A DNA stretch of 64,000 bases from Nitrospira sp. CG24D (GTDB lineage Bacteria > Nitrospirota > Nitrospiria > Nitrospirales > Nitrospiraceae). A program made the position numbers and the translations under genes. The stretch spans positions 121,286-185,285 of the forward strand of contig NEWQ02000023.1 of assembly GCA_002869855.2 (NCBI GenBank), in the 5' to 3' direction. Every line of letters begins with the position of its first letter. The first letter of the stretch is position 1. This document shows positions 47,583 through 58,413 of the stretch, piece after piece. The notes below the pieces were generated by a model. It was given only the letters and a program-made list of their open reading frames with translations, did no database searches and had not been told where the DNA came from.

Positions 47583-48143
47583 ATGGCCCAGGCAACGACC
47601 AGAGAGCGCTTCATCGACTGGCTCAAGACCATGACGTTCTATGAACTCCTGGTTGGCATGAAGGCCACGATGTCGCATCTCATTCACTACAAGCCCATCA
47701 CACTGCAATACCCGCATGAGAAGCGGACCCTGCCGGATAACTATCGCGGCATGCTTGCGCTCCTGCGCTACGACGATGGAACCGAGAAGTGCGTCGGGTG
47801 CGACCTCTGCGAAGCCGCCTGTCCGTCGCGCGTGATTCGCGTGGTGAGCGCGGAAATTCCAGGGGAGCCCACGAAGCGCTACTCCAAAGAATATTACATG
47901 GACATGACCCGCTGCCTGTTTTGCGGCATGTGCGTCGATGCCTGCCCCGTCGATGCCCTGGGCATGACCAAGGAGTTCGAATGGGCGGTCTATGACAAGC
48001 GTGACCTCCAGTTGAACAAACAACAACTGCTCGCCATCGGCGACCGGTCGTTCCCTGTTCGCGAGAAGCGCCTGGAGCTCCAGCACCCGAACGTCGCCTT
48101 CTTCAATGTGGCGTTTCAGCACGTGCCGCAGAAACCGAATTGA
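47583..48143 (+). CDS. nuoI: NADH-quinone oxidoreductase subunit I
   Basis: CVGCDLCEAACPSRVI and CLFCGMCVDACPVDAL 4Fe-4S motifs. Confidence 0.97.
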   Translation: MAQATTRERFIDWLKTMTFYELLVGMKATMSHLIHYKPITLQYPHEKRTLPDNYRGMLALLRYDDGTEKCVGCDLCEAACPSRVIRVVSAEIPGEPTKRYSKEYYMDMTRCLFCGMCVDACPVDALGMTKEFEWAVYDKRDLQLNKQQLLAIGDRSFPVREKRLELQHPNVAFFNVAFQHVPQKPN

Positions 48144-48243
48144 GGCCGGGCCATTGATGGGGCCCCGGCTCTCACACGGAGACGCCGGGCTGTGATGAAC
48201 CTGTGCCCGTCACATGACAGAGCACGGTCCTAGAGGAAAAGAC

Positions 48244-48756
48244 GTGGATCATTTGTTTTTCGGATATTTCGCCGGTGTGATCGCCCTCACGGCCGTGCTC
48301 GTCGTGGCGTTCAGAAACCCGGTTTACAGCGCCCTCTCGCTGCTCATCATGTTTTTCCACGTCGCGGGGCTGTACGTGACGCTGCACGCCGAATTTCTGG
48401 CCGCCGTTCAGGTCATTGTGTATGCCGGCGCCATCCTGGTCCTCTACCTCTTCGTCGTCATGCTGCTCAACCTCAAAACGGACGATCGCTATCATAGTCA
48501 ATGGCGGGCCGCCGCATTTGTCGGCGGACCCTTGCTCATCGAGTTCCTCGTGTTGCTGGCCGGCAGCTTGGCCGCCCCGCCAGCTGCGGCACCCCGGGTG
48601 GATATCGAGACAGGGGACAACACGCTGGCCATCGGAGAAACGCTCTTTTCGACCTACCTGTTTCCGTTTGAAGTGGCCTCGCTCATTCTACTGGTGGCGA
48701 TGATCGGCGCCATCGTTCTGGCGAAGCGAGAGGTCCCGGAGACGCCGGCGTCATGA
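48244..48756 (+). CDS. nuoJ: NADH-quinone oxidoreductase subunit J
   Basis: [55 protein letters not shown]. Confidence 0.95.
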   Translation: MDHLFFGYFAGVIALTAVLVVAFRNPVYSALSLLIMFFHVAGLYVTLHAEFLAAVQVIVYAGAILVLYLFVVMLLNLKTDDRYHSQWRAAAFVGGPLLIEFLVLLAGSLAAPPAAAPRVDIETGDNTLAIGETLFSTYLFPFEVASLILLVAMIGAIVLAKREVPETPAS

Positions 48757-49058
48757 CCATCCCGATTACCTACTATCTCGTCTTGAGCGCCATCGTCTTT
48801 CTGACGGGGCTGGTGGGCGTGCTCATCCGTCGCAACATCATCGCCATTCTGTTGTCGGTGGAATTGATGCTGAACGCCACGAACATCAACTTCGTGGCCT
48901 TCTCCGAGCATCTGCACGATCTTGGCGGACAGGTTTTTGTCTTTTTCGCGCTCACCGTGGCTGCCGCCGAAGTGGCGGTCGGATTGGCGATCATCATCGC
49001 TCTGCACCGGGCCAAAGACACGATCAACGTCGAACAGTTCAATTTGCTGAAATGGTAA
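48753..49058 (+). CDS. nuoK: NADH-quinone oxidoreductase subunit K
   Basis: [29 protein letters not shown]...[21 protein letters not shown]. Confidence 0.97.
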   Translation: MTIPITYYLVLSAIVFLTGLVGVLIRRNIIAILLSVELMLNATNINFVAFSEHLHDLGGQVFVFFALTVAAAEVAVGLAIIIALHRAKDTINVEQFNLLKW

Positions 49059-49065
49059 CTCGACG

Positions 49066-50961
49066 ATGTATGCGCTGATCCCATTCCTCCCGCTGGCCGC
49101 CTTCCTCGTGCTGGGTCTGGCCGGCAACCGTATCAAGGAACGCGCGCACCTCGTCGCCGTGCCGGCGGTGGTCCTGTCGTGGCTCCTGTCCCTGTTCGCT
49201 TTTTTTGAAGTTGCCCAAGGCGCCCCAATCAGCCAGCCGCTCTATACCTGGCTGACGTCCGGCCATCTCGACATTCACATAGGACTCTATCTCGATCGTC
49301 TGACCGTCGTGATGCTCCTGCTGGTCACCACCGTCAGCTCGCTCGTCCACATCTACACGATCGGCTATATGCACGGAGAAGCGGGCTATGCGCGCTTTTT
49401 CAGCTACATTGCCTTGTTCACCTTCTCGATGCTGATGCTGGTGCTGGCCGATAATCTGCTGCAGCTCTTCATCTTCTGGGAGGCGGTCGGCCTCTGCTCC
49501 TACCTCTTGATCGGCCATTGGTATGAGCGCGCTCCGGCCTGCGCCGCCGCGACCAAAGCGTTTCTGGTCAACCGCGTGGGCGATTTCGGATTTATGCTGG
49601 GCCTCCTGCTCGTGTGGTACTCCTTCGGCTCGCTGAATTATCTGGATATTTTCCCTGCGGCCCATGAAGCGGCCAACCTGACCATGAACCTGTTGGGCCC
49701 CTTCGGCGGAACCTGGGATGTGTCGGTGTTCACCGTCATCTGCCTGTTGTTGTTTACCGGAGCCATCGGCAAGTCGGCACAAGTGCCGTTGCATGTCTGG
49801 TTGCCGGATGCGATGGAAGGCCCAACGCCCATCTCCGCATTGATCCATGCCGCCACAATGGTGACCGCCGGTGTCTTCATGGTATCCAGATTGGCTCCCC
49901 TGTATAACTTGTCCCCGACCGCCATGACCGTCGTCGCGCTGGTCGGGGCTGCGACGATGGTGCTCGGCGCCTCGATCGCATTGACTCAGACCGACATCAA
50001 ACGTGTGGTCGCCTACTCGACTGTCAGTCAACTCGGCTACATGGTCATGGCCTGCGGCCTCGGCGCCTACAGCGCCGGCATGTATCACTTGCTCACGCAT
50101 GGCGCCTTCAAAGCCTTGCTCTTCCTGGGCTGCGGCTCCGTGATCATCGCGCTGCACCACGAGCAGGACATGCGGCACATGGGCGGCTTGAAGGACAAGC
50201 TCCCCGTGACCTACTGGACCTTCATCGTGGGTTCGCTGGCGCTGGCCGGATTTCCGTTGACTGCCGGCTTCTTCAGCAAGGATGATCTGCTGATCTCCGC
50301 CTGGTCATCCGGCCCGCTCGGGCAGGTGCTCACCGTGCTGGGATTGCTGACCGCCCTGATGACCGCGTTCTACAGCTTCAGGTTGGTCTTCGTCACCTTC
50401 TGGGGCCCCTCCCACGTCGATAAGAAACACGCCAAGCACGTGCATGAGCCGTCGAACACGATGACCTTTCCGCTGATCGTGCTGGCGATCTTGAGTATCG
50501 CGGCCGGCTACGTCGGGATCCCCGAATTTCTTGAGCCGGTGTTTGCCCATGGCGGAGCCGTAGCAGCCCATCATGGGGATGCTGGAATTGTGATCATGAT
50601 CGCGGCGACTCTCATGGGACTGACAGGGATTGCCGGAGCCTACTATGTATACGTATTGAATCCGCAGCTGCCGGATCAATTCGCCAACCGGTGGAAGACA
50701 TTGTACGAAGGCTCGCTGCACAAGTGGTATGTAGACGAGGCCTATGACCGCGCGTTCGTGAAGCCGACCTTTGCCGTAGCCGCCGACATGTGGAAGCGGA
50801 TCGATGTGGCCGTGATCGACGGCGCGGTGAACGGCATCGCGCGCGGGGTCGCCTGGGGCGGATGGCTGTTGCGCCTGGTTCAAAGCGGACAGACACAGCA
50901 CTATGCGCTCGCAATGGCGCTCGGCATGGTTATTCTGGTGACGGTCTTTTTGGTGTTCTGA
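49066..50961 (+). CDS. nuoL: NADH-quinone oxidoreductase subunit L
   Basis: FWEAVGLCSYLLIGHWYE, KSAQVPLHVWLPDAMEGPTPISALIHAATMVTAGVFM. Confidence 0.97.
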   Translation: MYALIPFLPLAAFLVLGLAGNRIKERAHLVAVPAVVLSWLLSLFAFFEVAQGAPISQPLYTWLTSGHLDIHIGLYLDRLTVVMLLLVTTVSSLVHIYTIGYMHGEAGYARFFSYIALFTFSMLMLVLADNLLQLFIFWEAVGLCSYLLIGHWYERAPACAAATKAFLVNRVGDFGFMLGLLLVWYSFGSLNYLDIFPAAHEAANLTMNLLGPFGGTWDVSVFTVICLLLFTGAIGKSAQVPLHVWLPDAMEGPTPISALIHAATMVTAGVFMVSRLAPLYNLSPTAMTVVALVGAATMVLGASIALTQTDIKRVVAYSTVSQLGYMVMACGLGAYSAGMYHLLTHGAFKALLFLGCGSVIIALHHEQDMRHMGGLKDKLPVTYWTFIVGSLALAGFPLTAGFFSKDDLLISAWSSGPLGQVLTVLGLLTALMTAFYSFRLVFVTFWGPSHVDKKHAKHVHEPSNTMTFPLIVLAILSIAAGYVGIPEFLEPVFAHGGAVAAHHGDAGIVIMIAATLMGLTGIAGAYYVYVLNPQLPDQFANRWKTLYEGSLHKWYVDEAYDRAFVKPTFAVAADMWKRIDVAVIDGAVNGIARGVAWGGWLLRLVQSGQTQHYALAMALGMVILVTVFLVF

Positions 50962-50967
50962 GGTCTT

Positions 50968-52533
50968 ATGCAATCGGGCGGATTTCCCTGGCTGACATTG
51001 CTGATCTTTCTGCCACTGGCAGGCGCGGCGGCGCTGTTCTTCCTCAAAGAGACCAGCGTCCGGATGGTGGCATTGGGAGTCACGGTCGCCGATCTGTTGT
51101 TGTCGCTCCCCCTCTGGTGGTTATTCGACGCCTCGTCGAGCCAGATGCAGTTTGCCGAGAATGTGTTATGGATCACGTCGCCGCCCATTCATTACCATCT
51201 GGGGTTGGACGGGATCAGTCTGCCGCTCGTCTTGATGACGACCGTGCTCATGCCGCTCTGCGTTGCGATTTCCTGGCGCTCGATCGACACGCGGGTCAGC
51301 AGTTTCATGGCCATGCTGCTCATTATGGAAAGCGCGATGATCGGCGTCTTCGCGGCATTGGACTTCGTGCTCTTCTATGTGTTCTGGGAAGCGATGCTGA
51401 TCCCGATGTATCTTCTCATCGGAGTCTGGGGCGGACCAAACCGGCTGTATGCCGCCATCAAGTTCTTCCTGTATACGCTGGCGGGCAGCATCCTGCTGCT
51501 GGTCGCGATTCTGGCGCTCTATTTCCAGGGCGGCCACACTTTCGACATCGTGCAACTCAGCCAGCAGGCCTATTCGCCTCGACTCCAATTCTGGTTGTTC
51601 ATCGCGTTCTTTGCCGCCTTTGCGGTGAAGGTCCCGATGTTCCCGTTCCACACCTGGCTGCCGGACGCCCACGTTGAAGCGCCGACCGCCGGCAGCGTGA
51701 TCCTTGCGAGCGTCCTGCTGAAGATGGGCACCTACGGCTTTCTGCGATTCAGCCTGCCCATGCTGCCGGATGCGTCCAAGGATTTCACGCCCATGATCGT
51801 GGCTCTCTCAATCATTGCGATCGTGTACGGCGCCTATATGGCACTGGCCCAGGCGGACCTGAAGAAACTCATCGCCTACTCCAGCGTGAGCCACATGGGC
51901 TTTGTGACGCTCGGTCTTTTCATGTTCAATCAGCAAGGGATCGAAGGCGCCGTGATGCAAATGGTCAATCACGGCATCACCACCGGCGGCCTCTTCCTTT
52001 GCGTGGGCGTGATCTATGAACGGACTCATAGCCGGCAGATCGCCGACAATATCGGGCTGACAAAACCGATGCCGCAGTATGCGACGCTACTGGTCATTTT
52101 CTCCCTCTCTTCGCTGGGCCTTCCGGGCACCAACAGCTTTGTAGGTGAGTTCCTGGTGTTGGCCGGCACGTTCCTCTGGAGCAAGATCGCCGCCGCCCTG
52201 GCTTCGCTGGGCATCATCCTGGCCGCAGCCTACATGCTCTGGATGGTCCAACGTGTCGCGTTCGGCATCCCGCTGCCTCACCAGTTACCCAAGCTGACCG
52301 ATCTGAGCCGGCGCGAGATGGCGACCCTGGTGCCGCTGGTCATACTGGTCTTCTGGATCGGCTTATTTCCCAACCCGATTCTCAGCCGCATGCATGCCTC
52401 GGTCACGAATGTCGTTGCCCGCGCGACGCATAGACCGCAAGAGTCTCCGACCTCAACCGGGCAGATCACCCCGGTCGTCAAGCCGGTCCCGGCCGCGCAG
52501 ACTGTACAGTCGACGGAGGCGCCGCGCCCATGA
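50968..52533 (+). CDS. nuoM: NADH-quinone oxidoreductase subunit M
   Basis: FYVFWEAMLIPMYLLIGVWGG, AVKVPMFPFHTWLPDAHVEAPTAGSVILASVLLKMGTYG. Confidence 0.97.
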   Translation: MQSGGFPWLTLLIFLPLAGAAALFFLKETSVRMVALGVTVADLLLSLPLWWLFDASSSQMQFAENVLWITSPPIHYHLGLDGISLPLVLMTTVLMPLCVAISWRSIDTRVSSFMAMLLIMESAMIGVFAALDFVLFYVFWEAMLIPMYLLIGVWGGPNRLYAAIKFFLYTLAGSILLLVAILALYFQGGHTFDIVQLSQQAYSPRLQFWLFIAFFAAFAVKVPMFPFHTWLPDAHVEAPTAGSVILASVLLKMGTYGFLRFSLPMLPDASKDFTPMIVALSIIAIVYGAYMALAQADLKKLIAYSSVSHMGFVTLGLFMFNQQGIEGAVMQMVNHGITTGGLFLCVGVIYERTHSRQIADNIGLTKPMPQYATLLVIFSLSSLGLPGTNSFVGEFLVLAGTFLWSKIAAALASLGIILAAAYMLWMVQRVAFGIPLPHQLPKLTDLSRREMATLVPLVILVFWIGLFPNPILSRMHASVTNVVARATHRPQESPTSTGQITPVVKPVPAAQTVQSTEAPRP

Positions 52534-54005
52534 TGCTCTCGGCTCACGATCTGTTCGCCATTCTGCCGGAGTTGCTGGTCGTCTTCGCCGCTTGCGCGGT
52601 CCTGGCGTTGGACCCCATCACGCCGTCGTCCAAGAAAGACGGACTTGCCTGGCTCAGCCTGGGCACGATGGCGGTCTGCATGGGATTGACCGCCGCGCGT
52701 TTCGGCTCGCCGACGACGGCCTTCGGCGGGCTGGTCGTCGTCGACAATTACTCCTGCTTTTGGAAACTCCTGCTCTATTTCGTGACCGGGCTCACGATTC
52801 TGCTGTCCTTCCCGTACCTGAAAGAAGAACGCATCTATCTCGGCGAGTACTATGGGTTCATCCTCCTCGCCCTCTCCGGCATGATGGTCATGGTTTCAGG
52901 GACCGATCTGCTGACGATCTATCTCGGCACCGAACTCATGTCCCTCTCCCTCTATATCATGGCCGGCTTGAAACGCGCGGACGCCAAGTCGCTCGAAGCT
53001 TCGGCCAAGTACTTCGTGCTCGGAGCCTTTTCATCCGGCATTCTGCTCTACGGGATCTCGCTGCTGTATGGCTCGGCGGGCAGCACGCAACTCCCGGCCA
53101 TCGCCGCCGCGATTGCGGGACGGAGCCTGGACGATCCTTTGCTCCTCTTCGCCACGATCCTCATTGCCGTAGGGTTCAGCTTCAAGCTGGCGGTCGTGCC
53201 CTTCCACATGTGGACGCCGGATGTCTATCAGGGCGCCCCGACTTCCGTGACAGCGTTTATGGCAGTGGCGTCGAAAGCCGCCAGCTTCGGCGCCTTCATG
53301 CGGGTCTTCGTCGAGGGACTCGGCGGCGTGCGGGCCAACTGGTCGCTGATGTTCCTGCTGCTGTGCATAGGCACATTGATCCTGGGCAACATTGTCGCGC
53401 TCGTCCAGACGAACGTGAAACGCATGCTCGCCTATTCGAGCATTGCCCACGCGGGCTATGCCTTGATCGGCGTGGTGGCCGCCGGCCGCCTGGCTCCGGC
53501 TGAAGCCTCGTCCGCCATCTCAAGCGTCATGCTCTATATTGCCCTATACGCCTTCATGACCTTCGGCGCCTTTACCATCATCGCGATGTTACGGAAGGGC
53601 GGCCTGGAGGGAGACGAGATTGAAGATTTCAGCGGCCTGGCCAAGCGCCACCCGTTCGCCGCCCTGCTCATGCTGGTCTTCATGGTCTCGCTGGCCGGCA
53701 TCCCGCCGACAGCCGGCTTCATCGGAAAATTCTATGTCTTCATGTCCGCCGTGCAGGCGGGGCTCACCTGGCTGGCCGTGCTGGCCCTGGTATTTGCCGC
53801 GATCTCGGCCTACTTCTACCTGCGGCTGGTGATGGTGATGTATATGCGGGAACCGGGTGCAGTCACCGCCTTGTCCCCCAGATTCGTGTCGTCTCCGGCC
53901 CTCACCATTGTCCTGGCCTGTGCGATTGCAGGTGTGGTGTTCTTCGGACTCTATCCCGATCCGATTGTAAACCTGGCGACCCAGGCCTCCCTCACGTTGA
54001 AATAA
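52530..54005 (+). CDS. nuoN: NADH-quinone oxidoreductase subunit N
   Basis: FKLAVVPFHMWTPDVYQGAPTSVTAFMAVASKAASFGAFMR. Confidence 0.97.
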   Translation: MMLSAHDLFAILPELLVVFAACAVLALDPITPSSKKDGLAWLSLGTMAVCMGLTAARFGSPTTAFGGLVVVDNYSCFWKLLLYFVTGLTILLSFPYLKEERIYLGEYYGFILLALSGMMVMVSGTDLLTIYLGTELMSLSLYIMAGLKRADAKSLEASAKYFVLGAFSSGILLYGISLLYGSAGSTQLPAIAAAIAGRSLDDPLLLFATILIAVGFSFKLAVVPFHMWTPDVYQGAPTSVTAFMAVASKAASFGAFMRVFVEGLGGVRANWSLMFLLLCIGTLILGNIVALVQTNVKRMLAYSSIAHAGYALIGVVAAGRLAPAEASSAISSVMLYIALYAFMTFGAFTIIAMLRKGGLEGDEIEDFSGLAKRHPFAALLMLVFMVSLAGIPPTAGFIGKFYVFMSAVQAGLTWLAVLALVFAAISAYFYLRLVMVMYMREPGAVTALSPRFVSSPALTIVLACAIAGVVFFGLYPDPIVNLATQASLTLK

Positions 54006-54117
54006 CGCTTCCGCTTCACCAAATAACGTGCGCCGCATGGGAACCCGTGCTAGGCTCATCTCCTCCAGCACCTGACGCCGTGTCAAACACATTCATCGCG
54101 AGCATCCTGAACTGAAC

Positions 54118-54975
54118 ATGATGCAAGCCGTCCGGTTCATTCTCGATCTCCTCAAGGCCTTCCAACGCCACGGCTGCGCCAGTCTGGCGGCGTCGTTGGC
54201 GTTCTTCTCGCTTCTCTCCCTGTTTCCGCTTGTCTTTCTCTTGTTGTACGGAATCAGTTTCTTAGTCAGCCAGGACGTGATCGGCGAGCAGTTTCTCCTG
54301 AGCTTTCTCAAGGGATTCCTGCCCTCGCTGGGTGAACGTCTGGCCGAAGAGCTGCATCGCATCAGCGTGCTGGAGAGCGTGCGGTGGGCGGTCTTTTTGT
54401 CGTTCGCCTGGTTCGGCGCCCTGGTGTTTTACGAATTGGATTACGCACTGAACGTCGTATTCGAAAGCACCTGGAAACGTCACCCGCTGATCTCGACGGC
54501 GATTTCAGTCGCCTCATTGGGTGCCACCGGACTGCTCCTGATCATTTCGTACGTGGCGACACAGATCATCAATTTCCTTACCAGCTACGTCCCGCAGCTG
54601 TGGGGGCTGGATCTGGTGGCGCTGGCCGCGCATGATTTTCTGCTGACCTACACCGTCCCGTTCGGACTGGCTTTCCTGACCGTCACAGCGCTGTATCGGC
54701 TTGTCCCACGCAGGCGACCGGAGTGGCGCGAAGCGATGATCGGCGGCATGACATTCGGCCTCCTGTGGGTGTCCGCCAAACTGCTGTTCGTCACCTATAG
54801 CGGCTACGCCACGGTCTATGTCCGGCTCTACGGGTCACTCCTGGAAATCGTCCTCATGCTCCTCTGGGTGTACTACTCGGCCGTCCTGTTGCTCTTCGGC
54901 GCGGTGGTGGCCCACAAACTCCAGCAGCACGCCCAGGCTGCTCCGCCTCTAACAGCTCCACCCGCCACTGCCTAG
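54118..54975 (+). CDS. YihY/BrkB family inner-membrane protein
   Basis: GCASLAASLAFFSLLSLFPLVFLLLYG, YRLVPRRRPEWREAMIGGMTFGLLW, VRLYGSLLEIVLMLLWVYYSAVLLLFGAVV. Confidence 0.88.
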   Translation: MMQAVRFILDLLKAFQRHGCASLAASLAFFSLLSLFPLVFLLLYGISFLVSQDVIGEQFLLSFLKGFLPSLGERLAEELHRISVLESVRWAVFLSFAWFGALVFYELDYALNVVFESTWKRHPLISTAISVASLGATGLLLIISYVATQIINFLTSYVPQLWGLDLVALAAHDFLLTYTVPFGLAFLTVTALYRLVPRRRPEWREAMIGGMTFGLLWVSAKLLFVTYSGYATVYVRLYGSLLEIVLMLLWVYYSAVLLLFGAVVAHKLQQHAQAAPPLTAPPATA

Positions 54976-55078
54976 CCCCCACAGCTACCTCCTCCATCTC
55001 GCATGCAACTTCCGGCCTTTTTCTAGGAGATCCCCTCCTTCCTCGATACAATGGCTTCCGGCCATAAAAGGGAGCGGC

Positions 55079-56434
55079 ATGTCAGACGACTTCGGCAAAG
55101 AACTGTTAATGCTGGGCGGGACCATCGCGGGCTTTGTAGCAGCGCTGCTCACAGTCCTCGAAAAGCTCCTCGACTTTCAGACCCGCAGGCACGGCAAGAA
55201 AGAGGCAAAGGAATCATCCCGGCCTGAGCGAGCCGTGCCTGAATCGACCTCCACTATCGACTTCTTCTCTTCCAAACCGCTTCGCGGATCGTCCTATCTC
55301 CTCTTGTACGAAACCAGTGTGATCGTCGCCGCCGGCGTCATGTTGAACTATGTCGGCCTCACCCTCAGCCGCCATATGGAAAGTATTCTGTTCCTGGACA
55401 TGACCGGCACGGCTCTGGTCGCATTTCTCTTGGGCCCCTGGTGGGGGGCCATCGTAGCCCTCCTCTCAAACTCCGTCGTGAACTGGCTGCTCTATCCGGA
55501 AGCCGGCGCCGATGTCGTGATCTTCCCCTGGTCGCTCGTGAATATGACCGGCGCGCTCTTCTGGGGTGTCATGGCAAGACAACCGGGCTTCCAAAAGTAT
55601 GTGCGGACTGCCAAAAGTTCAGCACTGGCGCATAGCTGGTTTCTGTTGAGCTTCGGTCTTGTCGGGGCTGTGGTCATGAGCATTCCCGGCACACTCGTAC
55701 AGGCGGCGCTGAATGAACGCACCGTCTTCGCGTTGAATCCCGAGGTGGCGGAAGCACTTAGCGCTCGCGTGATTCAGTGGGAAAGCGTCGTGCGGGGTTC
55801 CATTGAGACGATGTTGGGCGTGCAATGGGGAGAAAGCATCAGCTGGTATGTGGTGAACTGGTTCCAGAACATCGTCCGGTATATCCCGGACAAGACCATG
55901 AGCGCAGCCATCGCGCTGGTGGTACTGAAGTACGGCTATCCCTTGTTTGAGCAGGAATTGATCCACGGCGGCCCTGAAAAAGAGCCGCCCGGCGATGAGC
56001 GCGTGCTCCCGTTGGTCCTCGGTCTGCTCTATGCGCCGTCCTACGCGACGCTCGTCAGCAGCGAGAGCTATGCCGGCATGCAGTTCTGGCCGCTCTGGTC
56101 GCTGCCCTGGCTCTTTATTGTGATGGGCTACTTCAAGCTGCGCTACTGGGGGCCGACGGATGACCTGTTGCACGAGGCCCGCCTCGAACGAGCGGAGCGT
56201 TATGCCCGCGCACTCAAGCCGATCGGGAAAGAACCGTCCCATGAATTCTGCCGGCGACTGACCTTCGTCACGCTCGTCGCCAGCCTCATCTTTGCCCTGT
56301 GCCTGCCCATTCTTCTAATGGACTTCTATCGCGTCACCTTCAAATTCTTCTGCGTGGTCTACGGATTTCTGCTCGTCGTCCACCTCATCCGCGTCGCCAT
56401 CGCCCAGAATATTTCCGTGGCGCGGTCTGAGTGA
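55079..56434 (+). CDS. Polytopic membrane protein of unknown function
   Basis: Multiple TM segments; ECF S-component-like LDMTGTALVAFLLGPWWGAIVALLSNSVVNWLLYP. Confidence 0.6.
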   Translation: MSDDFGKELLMLGGTIAGFVAALLTVLEKLLDFQTRRHGKKEAKESSRPERAVPESTSTIDFFSSKPLRGSSYLLLYETSVIVAAGVMLNYVGLTLSRHMESILFLDMTGTALVAFLLGPWWGAIVALLSNSVVNWLLYPEAGADVVIFPWSLVNMTGALFWGVMARQPGFQKYVRTAKSSALAHSWFLLSFGLVGAVVMSIPGTLVQAALNERTVFALNPEVAEALSARVIQWESVVRGSIETMLGVQWGESISWYVVNWFQNIVRYIPDKTMSAAIALVVLKYGYPLFEQELIHGGPEKEPPGDERVLPLVLGLLYAPSYATLVSSESYAGMQFWPLWSLPWLFIVMGYFKLRYWGPTDDLLHEARLERAERYARALKPIGKEPSHEFCRRLTFVTLVASLIFALCLPILLMDFYRVTFKFFCVVYGFLLVVHLIRVAIAQNISVARSE

Positions 56435-56476
56435 GCGGTGACGCGTCGTTCGAATCTCGTCGCTGAAAGATCCGCG

Positions 56477-57628
56477 TTACGCTTTGTGCAGTTGCAGATA
56501 GTGTACGATCGCTGAATGGGTGACGAGCCCGATGACCTGGCCCTCTTGCACGACGACCAGGCGATCCAAACCTTCCTGACTCATCCGCTGCATCGCCTCC
56601 AATACCGGCACATTCGGTTCAATCTTTAAACCGGGCGACGCGGGGCGCATGATCTGTCCAATCTGTTTCCACGCCCAGAGCGTTTGGGATACGGCTTGGA
56701 CGTCCATCACGGTGACCAACCCAACCAGCTCCCCGTTTGAAACGACCGGAAAGCCTCCGTACCCATGCGGGACAAAGAACTGATTCACCGCGTCTGCGAC
56801 CGTGCAATCCGGTGGAATAGCCACCACGGTCCGAACCATAAGATCATGAACGGGAACGGCTGCCAATGACTGGCGCAATCGGGCCTGCCGGCGACTGGCC
56901 AGAGCAGTCGCGAAGAGGAATGTGGCCATGAGGATGATCCAGCTGCCGTCGGAGGCCATCGATCCCGGCAAATCCCCGCTGAGCGCAGCGATGACGACCA
57001 TCACGCCCGCCAACCCGAATAAAACACCGAACACCAAGCCGACCCACGAGGCTTGAACGGTGGCGCGATAGAAATCTTTCCCCCAGGCCCAGAGCCCGGC
57101 GCGCAAGATCCGGCCGCCATCCAACGGAAATCCAGGAATCAAGTTGAACAGACCGAGCTGCAAATTCACAAATCCCAACAGGCTGCCGAGCATCATCAAC
57201 CCTCGCCAGCCCACTGCCTCGCCCGCCGTTCCGGCCAGCTCGACCGCTCCCAGGCACAGCGCGCCAAGCGCCACACTCACGGCAGGCCCGGCAATGGCAA
57301 TGAGAAATTCCGCGCGTGGATGCGGCGGCTCCTCCCGCATGTGCGCGACACCGCCGAAGATGAAGAGCGTGATCTGGCTGATGGCGATCCGATAGGTCAA
57401 CGCAACGTAGGCATGGCCCAACTCGTGGAGCAGGACGGACCCGAACAACAGAACCGCCGCGACGGCTCCCATGGCCCAGTAGCGCTCTTCGGACAATCCG
57501 GGTAGATTGGCCGGCAAGTATCCCGAGGCCAGGCTGGAGGTCACGAGGAAAAAGACGAGGAACCAGGAAGCATGGACGCGAATGGGAATGCCCAGAGCAC
57601 GACCGATTTCCCAGGAACCGAGTTGCAT
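56477..57628 (-). CDS. Site-2-protease-like M50 metalloprotease with CBS domains
   Basis: LLHELGHAYVAL (HExxH), NLIPGFPLDGGRILRA, two C-terminal CBS-like repeats. Confidence 0.93.
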   Translation of the reverse strand: MQLGSWEIGRALGIPIRVHASWFLVFFLVTSSLASGYLPANLPGLSEERYWAMGAVAAVLLFGSVLLHELGHAYVALTYRIAISQITLFIFGGVAHMREEPPHPRAEFLIAIAGPAVSVALGALCLGAVELAGTAGEAVGWRGLMMLGSLLGFVNLQLGLFNLIPGFPLDGGRILRAGLWAWGKDFYRATVQASWVGLVFGVLFGLAGVMVVIAALSGDLPGSMASDGSWIILMATFLFATALASRRQARLRQSLAAVPVHDLMVRTVVAIPPDCTVADAVNQFFVPHGYGGFPVVSNGELVGLVTVMDVQAVSQTLWAWKQIGQIMRPASPGLKIEPNVPVLEAMQRMSQEGLDRLVVVQEGQVIGLVTHSAIVHYLQLHKA

Positions 57629-57693
57629 ACTTGCACCGTAACAGCGAACGCCGCACGCGGTCAATTCATCTTCTTCTTGCTTAGGGTATACTT

Positions 57694-58413
57694 GTGACCA
57701 TGTTACCAAAGGCATTCCCATGGATACTGAGTGCCTTACTCATTGGAAGTCTGGGAGCGTTTTCGCCTCCCGACGCGGTGGCCCAGGTTATCAAATCAGG
57801 ACCGTCTTCCTGCCCGGGGATCGCACTGACGTTCGATCTCTGTCCGGTAAGAAAAAGCCCGGGCTACGATCAGGCGCTGGTCGACTACTTGATCCAACAC
57901 CAGATTCCTTCCACCTTCTTCATGTCCGGCAAATGGATCGCCAAACACGATGCCGAAGTGGAACACCTGCTGGGAATCCAGTTCTTCGAAGTCGGCACCC
58001 ACGGCGAGGTGCATGCGCACTTGCCCATGCACAATGCCGACGAGCAGCAGAAAGAAATTTATGCCCCCGTCAAGCTGCTGAACGAGCACTATGCCCATGA
58101 AGCCACGCTCTTTCGCCCACCCTATGGCGAATATAATGACACCACCCTCGATGTCGTGAAACTCCTCGGCCTGCGCTTCATACAATGGAGCATCGAATCA
58201 GGTGATCCTGATCCGACGCTGACAGCGGACCAGATCCTGGCCCGCATCGAGAAGCGCGCGAAGCCCGGCAGCATCGTGGTACTGCATGCCAATGGGAAAG
58301 GCAAACAGACGAGAGCGGTGATTGAACGGCTGACGACCGAGATTCTCCCCCGTAAATCATTGAAGCCCATGACCGTGAGCGAGTTGCTGGCCTGCAAACA
58401 ACGCAACCCATGA
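57694..58413 (+). CDS. Polysaccharide deacetylase (NodB-like)
   Basis: IALTFDLCP, PSTFFMSGKWIAKH, EVGTHGEVHAHL, LFRPPYGEYN. Confidence 0.9.
   Translation: MTMLPKAFPWILSALLIGSLGAFSPPDAVAQVIKSGPSSCPGIALTFDLCPVRKSPGYDQALVDYLIQHQIPSTFFMSGKWIAKHDAEVEHLLGIQFFEVGTHGEVHAHLPMHNADEQQKEIYAPVKLLNEHYAHEATLFRPPYGEYNDTTLDVVKLLGLRFIQWSIESGDPDPTLTADQILARIEKRAKPGSIVVLHANGKGKQTRAVIERLTTEILPRKSLKPMTVSELLACKQRNP

Noticed and set aside
39058-54005. Unusual complex I of the two-NuoM type reported in some Nitrospira
   Set aside because: Gene order is the standard A-B-CD-E-F-G-H-I-J-K-L-M-N with one NuoM, so this copy looks canonical.
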